From positions 2,121,918 through 2,185,917 of the forward strand of contig LR594585.1 of the NCBI GenBank assembly GCA_901538445.1: a stretch of 64,000 bases of DNA. Reading direction: 5' to 3'. This stretch comes from Gemmataceae bacterium (GTDB lineage: Bacteria > Planctomycetota > Planctomycetia > Gemmatales > Gemmataceae). Both the position numbers and the translations under genes were made by a program. Under the pieces are notes generated by a model. The model was not told where the DNA came from and made no database searches. It saw nothing but the letters and a program-made list of their open reading frames with translations. The first letter of the stretch is position 1, and every line of letters begins with the position of its first letter. Positions 47,078 through 56,255 of the stretch are shown one piece after another.

Positions 47078-48117
47078 TGACCCGATACACACTCATCCCG
47101 GCCGCACTGCTCCTGGCTCTGTGGGGCCGCACGGCGCTCTACGCCGTGGATCAGGCCGAGTTCGTGTACGTCACCCGGTTCGGCGAGCCGGTTGTGGTTC
47201 ACGACGGCGCGACCGACGCCGGGCTGCACGCGAAGCTCCCGTGGCCCATCGACGCGGTGCAGCGGATCGACCGCCGCATCCAGTCCGTTGATCTGCCGGC
47301 CGTCGAGGTGCTCACCCGGGACCGCGCCCGCGACGCGGCCCCGCAGACCGTCGGCTCGACGCTCACCGTGGACGCGACGATCGTGTGGAAGGTGCCCACC
47401 CCGGCCGCGGCCGACCAGTTCTTCCGCACCGTCCGCACACCAGAGCAGGCGAAGAAGATCCTCGGGCCGCTCGTCAACGGCCGGCTGTCGGCGGTCGTCA
47501 GCACGGTGCCGATCGAGACGCTCATCGACGTGGTGGACGTGCAGGCCGCCGCCGCGGGCGTCGTTGGCGTCGCCGCGGTGCTGCCGGCCGAAGCCGCCTT
47601 TCGCGCCGCCGACGCGAGTGTGATCGACGCGCGTGCCGAGCGGGTCCGCGAGCGACTCCTCGGCGACGGTCTGCGGGAGCGGGCGCTGGCCGAGTACGGT
47701 ATCGAGGTCGTGGACGTCCGCGTCCGCCGGTTCAGCTACCCCGAGGCGGTGCGGGCGAAGATCGCCGAGCGTATCCGCAGCGAGCGCGACAAGAAGGCCG
47801 CCGACTACGAGAGCGAGGGCCGCAAGCGCGCCGCCGACATCACCACCGACGCGGACCGCGCGGCCCGCACCGTCGAGGCCGACGCGCGTGCAAAGAAGAC
47901 CGTCATCGAGGGGCAGGCGAACGCCGAGGCGAAGCGCATTCTCGCGCAGGCGTGGGCGCAGGACCGCGAGTTCTACCTGTTCCTCCAGAACCTCCGCGCG
48001 TTCCAGCGGATGATGGAGAACACCCGCGACGTGTGGCTGCTGAGCACGAAGAACCCGCTGTTGAGACCACTGGCGGGACCACCGGGCGGAATGAAAGATG
48101 AAAAAGGTAAAGAATAA
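47077..48117 (+). CDS. SPFH/HflC-like membrane protein
   Basis: 346-residue protein with an N-terminal membrane anchor (YTLIPAALLLALWGRTALYA) and an SPFH/Band 7 domain (EFVYVTRFGEPVVVHDG, LHAKLPWPIDAVQRIDRRIQ, LTVDATIVWKV). A long charged coiled coil follows (RAKIAERIRSERDKKAADYE). It resembles HflC, a regulator of FtsH-type proteolysis. Here it is followed by an HflK-like gene, and no protease gene is nearby. The last codons (MKDEKGKE) lie within a palindromic element that also supplies the stop. Confidence 0.85.
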   Translation: MTRYTLIPAALLLALWGRTALYAVDQAEFVYVTRFGEPVVVHDGATDAGLHAKLPWPIDAVQRIDRRIQSVDLPAVEVLTRDRARDAAPQTVGSTLTVDATIVWKVPTPAAADQFFRTVRTPEQAKKILGPLVNGRLSAVVSTVPIETLIDVVDVQAAAAGVVGVAAVLPAEAAFRAADASVIDARAERVRERLLGDGLRERALAEYGIEVVDVRVRRFSYPEAVRAKIAERIRSERDKKAADYESEGRKRAADITTDADRAARTVEADARAKKTVIEGQANAEAKRILAQAWAQDREFYLFLQNLRAFQRMMENTRDVWLLSTKNPLLRPLAGPPGGMKDEKGKE

Positions 48118-48182
48118 CACGAAGCCTGAAGACGCAACTGACGCTCGTCCTGGTTTTTACCTTTTACTTCTTACTTTTTAAA
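48090..48182. repeat. Imperfect AAAAGGT-type heptad hairpin
   Basis: AATGAAAGATGAAAAAGGTA at the left, and TACCTTTTACTTCTTACTTT at the right, pair imperfectly. AT-rich. It covers the 3' end of the HflC-like gene and runs to a few bases before the GTG of the HflK-like gene. Related to 32850-32934 and 49121-49210. Confidence 0.75.
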
Positions 48183-48187
48183 TTATT

Positions 48188-49135
48188 GTGTTTCGCTTTC
48201 GATATCTCGCCGTGGTGGCTGTCGCGGCCTACCTCCTCACCGGCGTCACGCAGGTGTCGCCGGAGGAGCGCGTCGTGGTGCGGCGGTTCGGGGCGGTCGT
48301 CGCGCGGCCCGGCCCGGGGCTGTGGGTCGGGCTCCCGTGGGGCGTTGACCGCATCGACCGCGTGCCGGTCCGCACCGCCCTCCAACTCACCGTCGGGTAC
48401 GACCAGCAGACCGCCTCCGACGCCGCGGGCACGCCGCCCGGACAGTTCCTCACCGGCGACCAGAACCTCGTCAACGTGCAACTCGTCCTCGACTACGCCA
48501 TCGGCGAGACGGACGCCGACCTCGACGATTTCGTGAACCACCGCGAGGCCGTGAGCGGCACGCTGTCGCGGGTCACGGAAGCGGCGGCGGCCGAGTGGGT
48601 CGCGGGCCGCGGGGTCGATCGCGTGCTCATCACCGGGAACGCGGCGCTGCCGGCGTGGGTCGCGGCCCGCGTCGCCGAGCGGCTCCCCGAGTACCACCTC
48701 GGCGTGCGGCTCCAGCGGGTCAGCGTGGCCTACCTCGCGCCGCCCGAGGAGGTGCGGGCCGCGTTCGAAGCCGTCACCCAGGCCCAGGCCGGCATCCGCA
48801 CCCGCGAGTTCCAGGCATTGCAGGAGAAGGAACTCCGCGAGCGGCAGTCCGACGCGCTGCGGTACAAGCTCGGGCAGGAGGCCGAGGAGTTCCGCGAGAC
48901 GCAACTGCGGCAGGCGCGGGCCGAGGTCGCCGCGTTCCTCGACGAACTGGCGGCGTACCGCGAGGTGGCGAAGACCAACCCCGACGCGCTGGCGGTGATC
49001 TGGTGGGCCGAGATGGGCAAGGCGCTGGAATCGCTGGAGGCCCGCGGCGGCCGCGTGCGGCCGCTCGACCAGCACCTCCAGAACGGCGAACTCAACCTCA
49101 CCGAGTTCGTCCCCCTGCGGGAATTAAAAAGGTAA
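48188..49135 (+). CDS. SPFH/HflK-like membrane protein
   Basis: 315-residue protein with an N-terminal membrane segment (YLAVVAVAAYLLTGV) and an SPFH domain of HflK type: RVVVRRFGAVVARPGPGLWV, LTGDQNLVNVQLVLDYAIGE. A coiled-coil region with many Glu/Arg follows. It likely forms a membrane complex with the HflC-like protein encoded just upstream. The start is the GTG at 48188; no ribosome site is visible since the adjacent palindrome ends 5 bp before. The last codons (ELKR) lie in another palindrome. Confidence 0.82.
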   Translation: MFRFRYLAVVAVAAYLLTGVTQVSPEERVVVRRFGAVVARPGPGLWVGLPWGVDRIDRVPVRTALQLTVGYDQQTASDAAGTPPGQFLTGDQNLVNVQLVLDYAIGETDADLDDFVNHREAVSGTLSRVTEAAAAEWVAGRGVDRVLITGNAALPAWVAARVAERLPEYHLGVRLQRVSVAYLAPPEEVRAAFEAVTQAQAGIRTREFQALQEKELRERQSDALRYKLGQEAEEFRETQLRQARAEVAAFLDELAAYREVAKTNPDALAVIWWAEMGKALESLEARGGRVRPLDQHLQNGELNLTEFVPLRELKR

Positions 49136-49210
49136 AAAATACGAGGTAAAGACCAGGACATGTCGTCGCAATCTCATGTCTTTACCTCTTACCTTTTACC
49201 TTTTTAATTC
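49121..49210. repeat. AAAAGGT-type hairpin that supplies stop codons to both convergent genes
   Basis: GAATTAAAAAGGTAA occurs at the left end on the plus strand and at the right end on the minus strand; the arms pair over about 35 bp with a short bulge (..GACATG/CATGTC..). Each arm encodes the same end, Glu-Leu-Lys-Arg-stop, of the gene running into it. Confidence 0.9.
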
Positions 49211-49954
49211 TGGGCCCAGGCCGGTCGGCGTGACGGACGCGCCCGCGACGGTGCGCTCGGCCTCGGCGGCGCGGCGGTTCCCGGTGCGGTCGTAGGCCGC
49301 GGCGAGCCAGTGCCGCACCTCGGGGTCGTCGGGTGCGAGTTCGCGCGCCTCGCGGAGCGCGTGCAGCGCCTTGCACGCCATCTCCTCGCAGAACCCCGCG
49401 TCCCGCTCGGGCAGCGCGTCCTGCTCCGCGGTCAGGAGGAGCAGCCCGACGCCGCGGTGGAACACCTCGCCGAACCGGTCCCCGTCCCGCTGGGCGATCT
49501 CCATGAGCCGCGTGTGCGAGTCCACGACGAGCTTCTTCGCGGGGCCGGTGGTTCGCCGGGCCTCGGCCGTGAACCGCTCGAAGTGGACCTTCGCCGCGTC
49601 GTCGCGCCCGAGCCGCAGGTACAACTCGGCGAGTTGTACGCGGAACAGCACCTGCTCGGGGTGCCCGCGGACGTGCGCCTCCAGGTGCGGCGCTGCGCTG
49701 GCGTGGTCGCCGCGGCTCAGGCAGTCCGCGGCGAGCGCCAGCGCGTCGTGCGGCGGCTCCGGTTCCTGCTCGGGCGGTGGGGGTGCGACCCGGGGAAGTG
49801 TCGCGGCGGCTTGTACGACCGCGGGGGCCGGTGCGACGGTCGCGCTCGCGGTCGTGGCGGGCGGGGGGGGGGATGGGGGCGGCGCGGGCGCGGTCTTCAG
49901 CGACTCGCACCCCCCGAACGCGACCACCCCGACGAGTGCCCAGCGGCGCACCAT
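49196..49954 (-). CDS. TPR-type lipoprotein
   Basis: 252-residue protein with a lipoprotein signal (WALVGVVAFGGCES), a Pro/Ala-rich linker, and TPR-like helices (ALAADCLSRGDHASAAPHLE, LFRVQLAELYLRLGRDDAAK, DPEVRHWLAAAYDRTGNRRA). It would be anchored in a membrane as an assembly or scaffold protein. The ATG at 49954 opens on the signal. Its C-terminal ELKR is encoded in the convergent palindrome. Confidence 0.8.
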   Translation of the reverse strand: MVRRWALVGVVAFGGCESLKTAPAPPPSPPPPATTASATVAPAPAVVQAAATLPRVAPPPPEQEPEPPHDALALAADCLSRGDHASAAPHLEAHVRGHPEQVLFRVQLAELYLRLGRDDAAKVHFERFTAEARRTTGPAKKLVVDSHTRLMEIAQRDGDRFGEVFHRGVGLLLLTAEQDALPERDAGFCEEMACKALHALREARELAPDDPEVRHWLAAAYDRTGNRRAAEAERTVAGASVTPTGLGPELKR

Positions 49955-50076
49955 GCCGACCTCCTGCGCGGGTTACGCAGGAGAGATCGGCGGGGCGGGT
50001 TCGGCGGGGTGAAGCGAACGCGGCGGATGGGGAAAGTGCCGCGCGAAGCTGGGCAAGCTGTGTGGCGGGCCGGGGG

Positions 50077-50913
50077 TCAGTCGCCGCTCAGGCTCTCGCT
50101 CAGCTTCGCGAGCGCCTCGCTCTCGATCTGGCGGACCCGCTCGCGGGTCAGGTTCAGGCACTCGCCGATCTCCTTGAGCGTCTTCGGCTCCTCGTCGTCG
50201 AGCCCGAACCGCATGCGGAGGACGGTCGCCTCCCGCTTGTCCATCTTGTCGAGCAGGTGCATCACCTGCTTCAGGTCGTCGGTCTCGACCATCTCCATGT
50301 CCGGGGTCTTGGCCCGGCCGTCCATGAGCATCTCGTCGATGCTCCAGCCCTGCTCGCTCTGGTCCGACTGCGGGGCCGCGTTGTACACGCGGATCGCCTT
50401 CTTGATGATGTTGAGCTTCTTCTTCGGCAGCCCGAGGAGCTTGGCCACTTCCTCGTGGGTCGGGGCGCGGCCGAGCTCGTCGGTCAGCTTGTTCGTGGCC
50501 CGCCGCCACTTCGCGAGCAGCTCGACCATGTACGCCGGGATGCGGATGGTCTTCGCGGTGTTCACCAGCGCCCGCTTGATGCTCTGCTTGATCCAGTAGC
50601 TCGCGTAGGTGCTGAACCGGGTGCCCATGACCGGGTCGAACCCCTCGACCGCGCGGAGCAGCCCGAGGTTCCCCTCCTCGATGAGGTCCTGGAGGGCGAG
50701 CCCCTTGCCGGTGTACCCGCGGGCGATGTTCACCACGAGCCGCAGGTTGGCGCGGACCATCTGGTCCCGGGCCTCGGTGTCGCCGACCGCGATCTTCCGC
50801 GCGAGGTCCTTCTCCTGGTCCGCGGACAGCAGCGCCGTCTCGTTGATCTCCCGGAGGTACGTCTCGAGCGGCGATTGGACCATGTCCGGGCGGTAGCGGC
50901 GGAGTCGCGACAT
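50077..50913 (-). CDS. RNA polymerase sigma-70 factor (RpoD/SigA-like, group 2 type)
   Basis: 278-residue sigma factor. It has region 1.2 (MVQSPLETYLREINETALLS), region 2 (NLRLVVNIARGYTGKGLALQ, DLIEEGNLGLLRAVEGFDP, FSTYASYWIKQSIKRAL), region 3 (RIPAYMVELLAKW) and region 4.2 (LKEIGECLNLTRERVRQIES). It lacks the long region 1.1 and the non-conserved insert of a primary factor, so it is of alternative/group 2 size. The ATG at 50913 was chosen over 50922 because AGGA then lies at a usual distance. Confidence 0.93.
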   Translation of the reverse strand: MSRLRRYRPDMVQSPLETYLREINETALLSADQEKDLARKIAVGDTEARDQMVRANLRLVVNIARGYTGKGLALQDLIEEGNLGLLRAVEGFDPVMGTRFSTYASYWIKQSIKRALVNTAKTIRIPAYMVELLAKWRRATNKLTDELGRAPTHEEVAKLLGLPKKKLNIIKKAIRVYNAAPQSDQSEQGWSIDEMLMDGRAKTPDMEMVETDDLKQVMHLLDKMDKREATVLRMRFGLDDEEPKTLKEIGECLNLTRERVRQIESEALAKLSESLSGD

Positions 50914-51260
50914 GAGAGCCATCCTGTCAACTGAGTTACCGGCGTCGGTCGCGCTGGGTCGGCGTCTTGCCCCGGTCAGACCCGCCATCCGGCCTGACCC
51001 ACTCGGGCCGCACGCGACGGGCGATTCCCGCCACACGTTGTGCCCGCAAGAACGTATCGACCGCTGAAACGATAACCTGGATAAAGGTGGTACGGGAACT
51101 CACGACCGGAAGGAAAAAGCAACCGATACCGACCGCACAGCACGCACAACCGGAACGCGGGGCCGGGGACCGATGGGAAGCGGCACGGGGCGGGCCGCCG
51201 GGCGGACCGGTGGTAGCGGTTGTGCGGCCACATTAAGATATCGGACGGTCGTGTCGAACT

Positions 51261-52859
51261 TCAATGGTTTTCCCGATTTGCCGCGGATTCGGCCCGGGAG
51301 TCCCAAGGGGCCAGTAGCGCCGCCGCCGCGAGGCCCGCGACCGCGACGTGCAACAGGCACATCGCCGCAACGGTTGCGTCGGCCCCGTAGTGCATCGCGT
51401 CGAACAGGTCGCCCGCGAACGTCCGCCAGCCCGGGGGCTGCACCAGCTTCGTCGCCACGACCTCGCCGAGCGCGAGCAGCGCGACCGCGGCGGCCGCGAG
51501 CCGCACCGCCCGCCCGGTCGCCGGGCCGATCACGTCGCGGCGGACGGCCCGCGGCCCGCCGTCGAGCAGCGCGGCCTCGACCAGTTCATGCGGAACCGCC
51601 CGCACCGCGGGCCACAAAATCGCCACCGCGACCGGGAAGAACTTCACAACCGCGGCCCACACGGGCGCGACCGGTGACGGCTGGTCGTAGAGCAGCGCAC
51701 GGACCGGGGCGAACCCGGCGGCGGGACCGAGGACCGCGTCCTCGGCCGCCACGAGCACCCCGATCAGCCCCTTCAGCCCCAGGCCGATGACCGGGGCCGG
51801 TGTCACCCATGCGACCGCGGTGGAGCCCAGGAGCAGGCGCGCCGCGGGCCGCGAGTCCCGCGCCCAAACGCACGCGGCGAGGGCGAACCGTGCGGCAATC
51901 AGACCCGCCGCCGCCGCCCACACCCCACTCGATGCGAGCGTCCCGCCGTGGGTTCGCGCGACGCGGGCGAGCTGCTCGGCGTCGCCGGTTCGCGCGACCA
52001 GACCGGCCAGCGGCACCCCCACCAGCACCAGCGCGCCGAGCCAGACCGCGGCCGCGAGCGACCAACTCCCCGCCGGCTCCCGTGGTTCCGGCGGGTCGGC
52101 CGGCACCCGGAGTGCCGCCCCGCGGCGCAGGATCAGGCCGCCCGCGACCGCGGCCGCGAGCCACGCGGGGAGCGTCACCGCGACCGCGGCCGCGACGCCC
52201 GCCGGGTTGCCGACGAGCTGGAAGTACACCTCCTCGGCGAACGTCCGCACCATGAACAGGTCCGTGACGGCCGACTCCGTAAACGCCGCCACCGCGACCC
52301 AGCACGCCCCGGCGAGCGCCGCGGCCCGGACCCGCGGCCACAGCACCCAGCGCCACGCGGCGCGGCGGCCGCCCAGGAGCCGGGCGTCGTCTTCGAGCCG
52401 CGGGTCGGTGGTGCGGAGCGCGAGTGCGACGCTTGCCGCGACCCACGGGAGCCCCGCGACGCCGTGGATCCACGCGGCTGGCAGCAGGCCGAGCGCCCAC
52501 GGCCGCCACCCGCCCGCGTCGGGGACCGCCGCGACGCGGAACACGGCCTGCCACGCGGCCGCGCACACCGGGAGCGGGACCACAAGTCCGATCACGACGA
52601 GGCCGCGGAGGAGCGCCCGCCCCGGCACCCGGCCGCGCTCGAGCGCAACGGCCGCGGCGGTCCCGAGGGGGACCGCGACGAGCACCGCACCGGCGGCGAG
52701 GCCGAGCGTGTTGAGAACCAGTGGGGCGGCGCGGGGCGCTTCGAGAAGGGCCGCGAACCCGGCGGGGCGCGCGGCGAGTTCGGCGACCGGGAACGCGAGG
52801 GGCGCGGCGAGCACGAGCGCCGCGAACAGGTGCAGGACTGATTTCGGGTGGGGTGTCAC
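51261..52859 (-). CDS. Fused two-domain ABC transporter permease
   Basis: 532-residue inner-membrane protein with about 12 hydrophobic segments. Two ABC-permease EAA-type loops are seen, EDDARLLGGRRAAWRWVLWP in the first half and ELVEAALLDGGPRAVRRDVI in the second, so it is a fused dimer of the ThiP/FbpB kind (iron or thiamine type import). No ATPase or binding-protein gene is adjacent. The start is a GTG at 52859 without a clear ribosome site. It follows the PQQ-like gene by 45 bp on the same strand and may be co-transcribed. Confidence 0.85.
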   Translation of the reverse strand: MTPHPKSVLHLFAALVLAAPLAFPVAELAARPAGFAALLEAPRAAPLVLNTLGLAAGAVLVAVPLGTAAAVALERGRVPGRALLRGLVVIGLVVPLPVCAAAWQAVFRVAAVPDAGGWRPWALGLLPAAWIHGVAGLPWVAASVALALRTTDPRLEDDARLLGGRRAAWRWVLWPRVRAAALAGACWVAVAAFTESAVTDLFMVRTFAEEVYFQLVGNPAGVAAAVAVTLPAWLAAAVAGGLILRRGAALRVPADPPEPREPAGSWSLAAAVWLGALVLVGVPLAGLVARTGDAEQLARVARTHGGTLASSGVWAAAAGLIAARFALAACVWARDSRPAARLLLGSTAVAWVTPAPVIGLGLKGLIGVLVAAEDAVLGPAAGFAPVRALLYDQPSPVAPVWAAVVKFFPVAVAILWPAVRAVPHELVEAALLDGGPRAVRRDVIGPATGRAVRLAAAAVALLALGEVVATKLVQPPGWRTFAGDLFDAMHYGADATVAAMCLLHVAVAGLAAAALLAPWDSRAESAANRENH

Positions 52860-52904
52860 GGGGGGCGCGGGGCGGGGCGCGGTGAGCCGCCCCGCCCGAC
52901 CGGG

Positions 52905-54671
52905 TCACTCTTTCTTCGGCTCGGCGTCGCCCTTCGGCTCGGCGTCGCCCTTGGGCATCGCGGCGCCCTTGGGCATCGCGTCGCCCTTGGGCATCGCGCC
53001 GTCGCCCTTCGGGCCGCCCGCGACGCCGGCCTTCGGGACCGCGTTCACCGTCGGCTCGGGGCACACCCGCACGGGCCGGGCGTACTTCGCGTTCTGGTCC
53101 CGCAGGCACACGATCAGCCCGTTGTCGGCCGCGAGGTAGATCCGGTCCGACGCGGTGTTCGTGACGTTGATGTTGAACTCGCTCAGGTTGATGCTGGCGA
53201 GCGGCGCGGACCGGAGGGTCTTGGTGCCGGTCGGCCGCTTGGCGTCGAACACGAGCAGGTTCCCGAGCCGGTCGCGGACGTACACGAACTCGTGGTTCGC
53301 GGCGATCAGGTGGTCGGCCGACTCGTCGGACCGCCACACGAGGTCGCCGTTGGCCCGGTTCACGCACACCACCCCGGAGTGGTCCCCGTGGGAGTACACG
53401 AACTTGTCGGTGACGAACGGCTGGCGGTTGGCGATGCCGCCGACCGGGGCCCGCCACAGGACGTTCGCCCCGCCCCCGATGCTGCCGCTCGACCCCTCGA
53501 CCGCGACGAGGTACCCGGACCCGAGCGGGACGTAGGACGTCAGCCCGGCGCGGCCCGGCGGGGCGCTGATCGGGTCGGCCAACTTCTGAACGACCTCGGT
53601 CTTCTTGTCGATCTTGTTCAGGGCGAGGAGCGACTGGTTGTCGGTCGCCGCCCAGACGCGGGTGGGCGTGAGGAACAGCGGGAACAGGACGCGGGTGGTG
53701 AGCCCGTACTCCCACCGCATCGGCGGCCCGACGGGCCGGGGCCGCAGGTCGCCGAGGGCCATCGACGCCGCCACCGACGGCGGGATCACGCCCAGCGACG
53801 CGGTCCGCTGGATGTCCTGCTGGAAGTCGTTCCGCAGCCGGTACGGCTGCCGCAGGGACGGCAGGACGGTGATCGACGGGGCGGCGGTCTCGCTGTCCAG
53901 GGTGTACGGCGGGGTGACCTTCGACAGGATGCTCAGCGACGGGGTCCGGCTCCCGGCCGCGCCGGCGACCGGGGCCTCCACCGACCGGGCCGCCGCGCGG
54001 GCCGGGTCGAACACGTCGGGCACCGTCGTCCGGTACAGGTGCTCGGGGGCGTACCGGGTCACGAGCCGGTCCACCGGGTTCACGGCCCGCGGGTCCTTCG
54101 CCCCCGGCTTGTTCGGGTCGGCGGCCGGGGCGCTGATCGCGATGGGCCGGAGCACGTCGAACACGGCGATCCGGTGCGAGCCGCTGTTGCCGGTCCGCAG
54201 CCCGAGCACGCAGTACACGCCCGACTCGTCGGCCGCCGGGCCGACCGTGGCCGGCGCGCCCACGTCGTGGACGTACTCGACCACCCCGGTGTACCGGTGG
54301 AAGCAGTGCAGCTTGGTGACGTGCATCACGTACACGAACTGCGAGTTCGCCGCGACCGGGTACGTGTTCGCGTAGTCCTTGGTGCCGAGCTGGGCGAACC
54401 ACTGGAGCTGGCCGGTGAGCGCGTCGCCGGCGATGAGCAGCCCGGTCCGCGTCTGCACGAAGATCTGGTCGTCGATGAGCTGGATCTGGGTGAGCGAGTC
54501 CCGCCGGCCCTCGACCGGGATGTTGGCGGTCCACTCGACCTTGAGGTTCAGCCGCTCCAGCGCCACCTTGTCGGGCGGGACGGCCTTCGAGTACACGTTG
54601 TTGACCTGCGCCGGGGCCGCCGTTGCGGCGGCGAGTGCGACGAGGGCGGCGGTTGCCGAGCGGTGCCACAT
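52905..54671 (-). CDS. Exported PQQ-like beta-propeller protein
   Basis: 588-residue protein with a signal peptide (ATAALVALAAATAAPAQ) and repeated propeller blades of PQQ type, e.g. GLLIAGDALTGQLQWFAQLG, VVCVNRANGDLVWRSDES, NLLVFDAKRPTGTKTL. No dehydrogenase motifs are seen. The last 40 residues are short repeats (PKGDAMPKGAAMPKGDAEPK). It is likely periplasmic and binds or scaffolds other proteins. The ATG at 54671 opens on the signal peptide. The 3' end is 45 bp from the ABC permease start. Confidence 0.85.
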   Translation of the reverse strand: MWHRSATAALVALAAATAAPAQVNNVYSKAVPPDKVALERLNLKVEWTANIPVEGRRDSLTQIQLIDDQIFVQTRTGLLIAGDALTGQLQWFAQLGTKDYANTYPVAANSQFVYVMHVTKLHCFHRYTGVVEYVHDVGAPATVGPAADESGVYCVLGLRTGNSGSHRIAVFDVLRPIAISAPAADPNKPGAKDPRAVNPVDRLVTRYAPEHLYRTTVPDVFDPARAAARSVEAPVAGAAGSRTPSLSILSKVTPPYTLDSETAAPSITVLPSLRQPYRLRNDFQQDIQRTASLGVIPPSVAASMALGDLRPRPVGPPMRWEYGLTTRVLFPLFLTPTRVWAATDNQSLLALNKIDKKTEVVQKLADPISAPPGRAGLTSYVPLGSGYLVAVEGSSGSIGGGANVLWRAPVGGIANRQPFVTDKFVYSHGDHSGVVCVNRANGDLVWRSDESADHLIAANHEFVYVRDRLGNLLVFDAKRPTGTKTLRSAPLASINLSEFNINVTNTASDRIYLAADNGLIVCLRDQNAKYARPVRVCPEPTVNAVPKAGVAGGPKGDGAMPKGDAMPKGAAMPKGDAEPKGDAEPKKE

Positions 54672-54802
54672 GGTGAAGGCTCCGGGCGCGGGGCGGCGGT
54701 GGTCCACCTAGCTTACCACGCCGCCCCGGGCGGGTGGAACGACTTAACCGCGGGCGCGGGCTAATATGTGGGGCGGGCGCGCCGGCGGCGCGGGTTGCGC
54801 GG

Positions 54803-55315
54803 TCACTTCTTCCCCTGTTCCCGCTTCCGCCGGAAGAAATCCGTCAGCACGGCCCCGCACCGGTCGGCCAGCACCCCGCCGAGGACGGCCGCCCGGTGGT
54901 TGAGCCGCGGGTCCGTCGGGATGCGGAACAGGGTGTCGCACGCGCCGGCCTTGGGGTCGGGCGCGCCGTACACGACCATCGCCACCCGGGCGTTCACGAC
55001 CGCCCCGGCGCACATCGCGCACGGCTCCAGGGTGACGTACAGGATGCACCGGTCGAGCCGCCACGACTTCAGCGCGTTGCCGGCCTGGGTGATGGCGACG
55101 ACCTCGGCGTGTGCGGTCGGGTCGTTGAGCTGCTCGCGCTGGTTGTGGGCGAGACCGATGACCCCCCGCTCGGGGTGGACGACGAGCGCCCCGACGGGCA
55201 CCTCGTCCTCGGCCGCGGCGACCTCGGCCTCGGCCAGGCACATCTCCATGTGGTGGACGTGGAACGGGTGCGCCGGGTTGGTGAACGCCAGATCGAAGGG
55301 GTTGAACGGGTCCAT
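54803..55315 (-). CDS. tadA: tRNA-specific adenosine deaminase (TadA-like)
   Basis: 170-residue zinc-dependent deaminase, most likely converting adenosine to inosine at the tRNA-Arg wobble position. The catalytic site is complete: His69-Ala-Glu71 (TAHAEVVA) and PCAMC at 98-102. PVGALVV and [12 protein letters not shown] match the family. The ATG at 55315 is 25 bp from the lexA stop on the same strand, so they may be co-transcribed. Confidence 0.9.
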   Translation of the reverse strand: MDPFNPFDLAFTNPAHPFHVHHMEMCLAEAEVAAAEDEVPVGALVVHPERGVIGLAHNQREQLNDPTAHAEVVAITQAGNALKSWRLDRCILYVTLEPCAMCAGAVVNARVAMVVYGAPDPKAGACDTLFRIPTDPRLNHRAAVLGGVLADRCGAVLTDFFRRKREQGKK

Positions 55316-55340
55316 GACGAGCGGGGGCAGAGGACAGAGG

Positions 55341-55970
55341 TCAGCACTTGCGGATGACGCCGGCGAGGATGCCGAGGATCTGGACGTCCTGCTTGCTCGG
55401 GTCCACGATGATCGGCTCCATCGTGCTGTTCATCGGCTCCAGGCGGATCTCGTTCTTCCGCTTGTAGTACTTCTTCAGCGTCATGGCCCGGTCGACCATC
55501 GCGACGACCTTGTCGCCGTTGTCGCACGTCGAGCACTTGCGGATGACGACGTAGTCGCCGTCGGCGATCTGGCCCTCGATCATCGACTGCCCGCGGACCT
55601 TCACCACGAACAGCTCGTCGCCCGCAAACAAATCGCGGATCTCGAGCCGCTCCTCCTGCTCCTCGGCCTCGATCGCCTTGCCGGCGGCGACGACGCCCAC
55701 GAGCGGGAAGCTCAGCCCCCCGGCGGAGACGCCGGGGATGGTGATACCGCGGGCCTGGGCCTTTTCGTTGTCCTTCTTGGTGACGCGGTTGATGTGCCCC
55801 TTCTTCTCGAGCGCCTTCAGGTGGCACATGACGCCGTTGGGCGACGAGATGCTGAACGCGTCGCAGATGTCGCGGATCGCCGGCGGGTAGCCCTTCGACT
55901 CGATGTGCTTGCGGATGAAGTGGTAGATCTTCTGCTGCTTGTCGGTCAGGGGCTGTTGCGAATCGCTCAT
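55341..55970 (-). CDS. lexA: LexA SOS repressor
   Basis: 209-residue transcriptional repressor of the SOS regulon that cleaves itself upon RecA activation. A winged helix-turn-helix ([20 protein letters not shown], then [18 protein letters not shown]) is followed by the peptidase S24 domain: cleavage at Ala96-Gly97 (VVAAGK), catalytic Ser129 (VRGQSMIEG) and Lys166 (MTLKKYY). The ATG at 55970 gives the standard N-terminus. tadA follows downstream and trpD is divergent upstream. Confidence 0.95.
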   Translation of the reverse strand: MSDSQQPLTDKQQKIYHFIRKHIESKGYPPAIRDICDAFSISSPNGVMCHLKALEKKGHINRVTKKDNEKAQARGITIPGVSAGGLSFPLVGVVAAGKAIEAEEQEERLEIRDLFAGDELFVVKVRGQSMIEGQIADGDYVVIRKCSTCDNGDKVVAMVDRAMTLKKYYKRKNEIRLEPMNSTMEPIIVDPSKQDVQILGILAGVIRKC

Positions 55971-56105
55971 GACTGGACCCCGGGCGCGGCGCGCATTAGA
56001 GGAGGTGTGGTTCGTTGCGTGGGGAGGTGGGAAGTTCGACCGTCCGGAGCGTCCTGCCCAACCGGCGTACCTCCTACACCTGTCCACGGTGTATGGAAGT
56101 ATAAG

Positions 56106-56117
56106 GAACAGGCGTAC
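56106..56117. promoter_or_regulatory. Possible LexA-type operator
   Basis: GAACAGGCGTAC, with GAAC and GTAC separated by 4 nt, resembles the Gram-positive LexA box (GAAC-N4-GTTC) with one mismatch. It lies about 135 bp upstream of lexA and 140 bp upstream of trpD. I see no other candidate in this divergent gap. Weak. Confidence 0.25.
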
Positions 56118-56255
56118 AGAAAGAAAGTCAGTTTTTGCCGATTCGAGTTGGAAAGCGCCGGACCCGCAAGTACGAAGACCCGGGGGAAGGACGCCCGCCC
56201 GGCCCCGCGTTCGCGTTCGGTCCGTTATCTGTGCATTTCTCGAAGGGGGTGGTCT

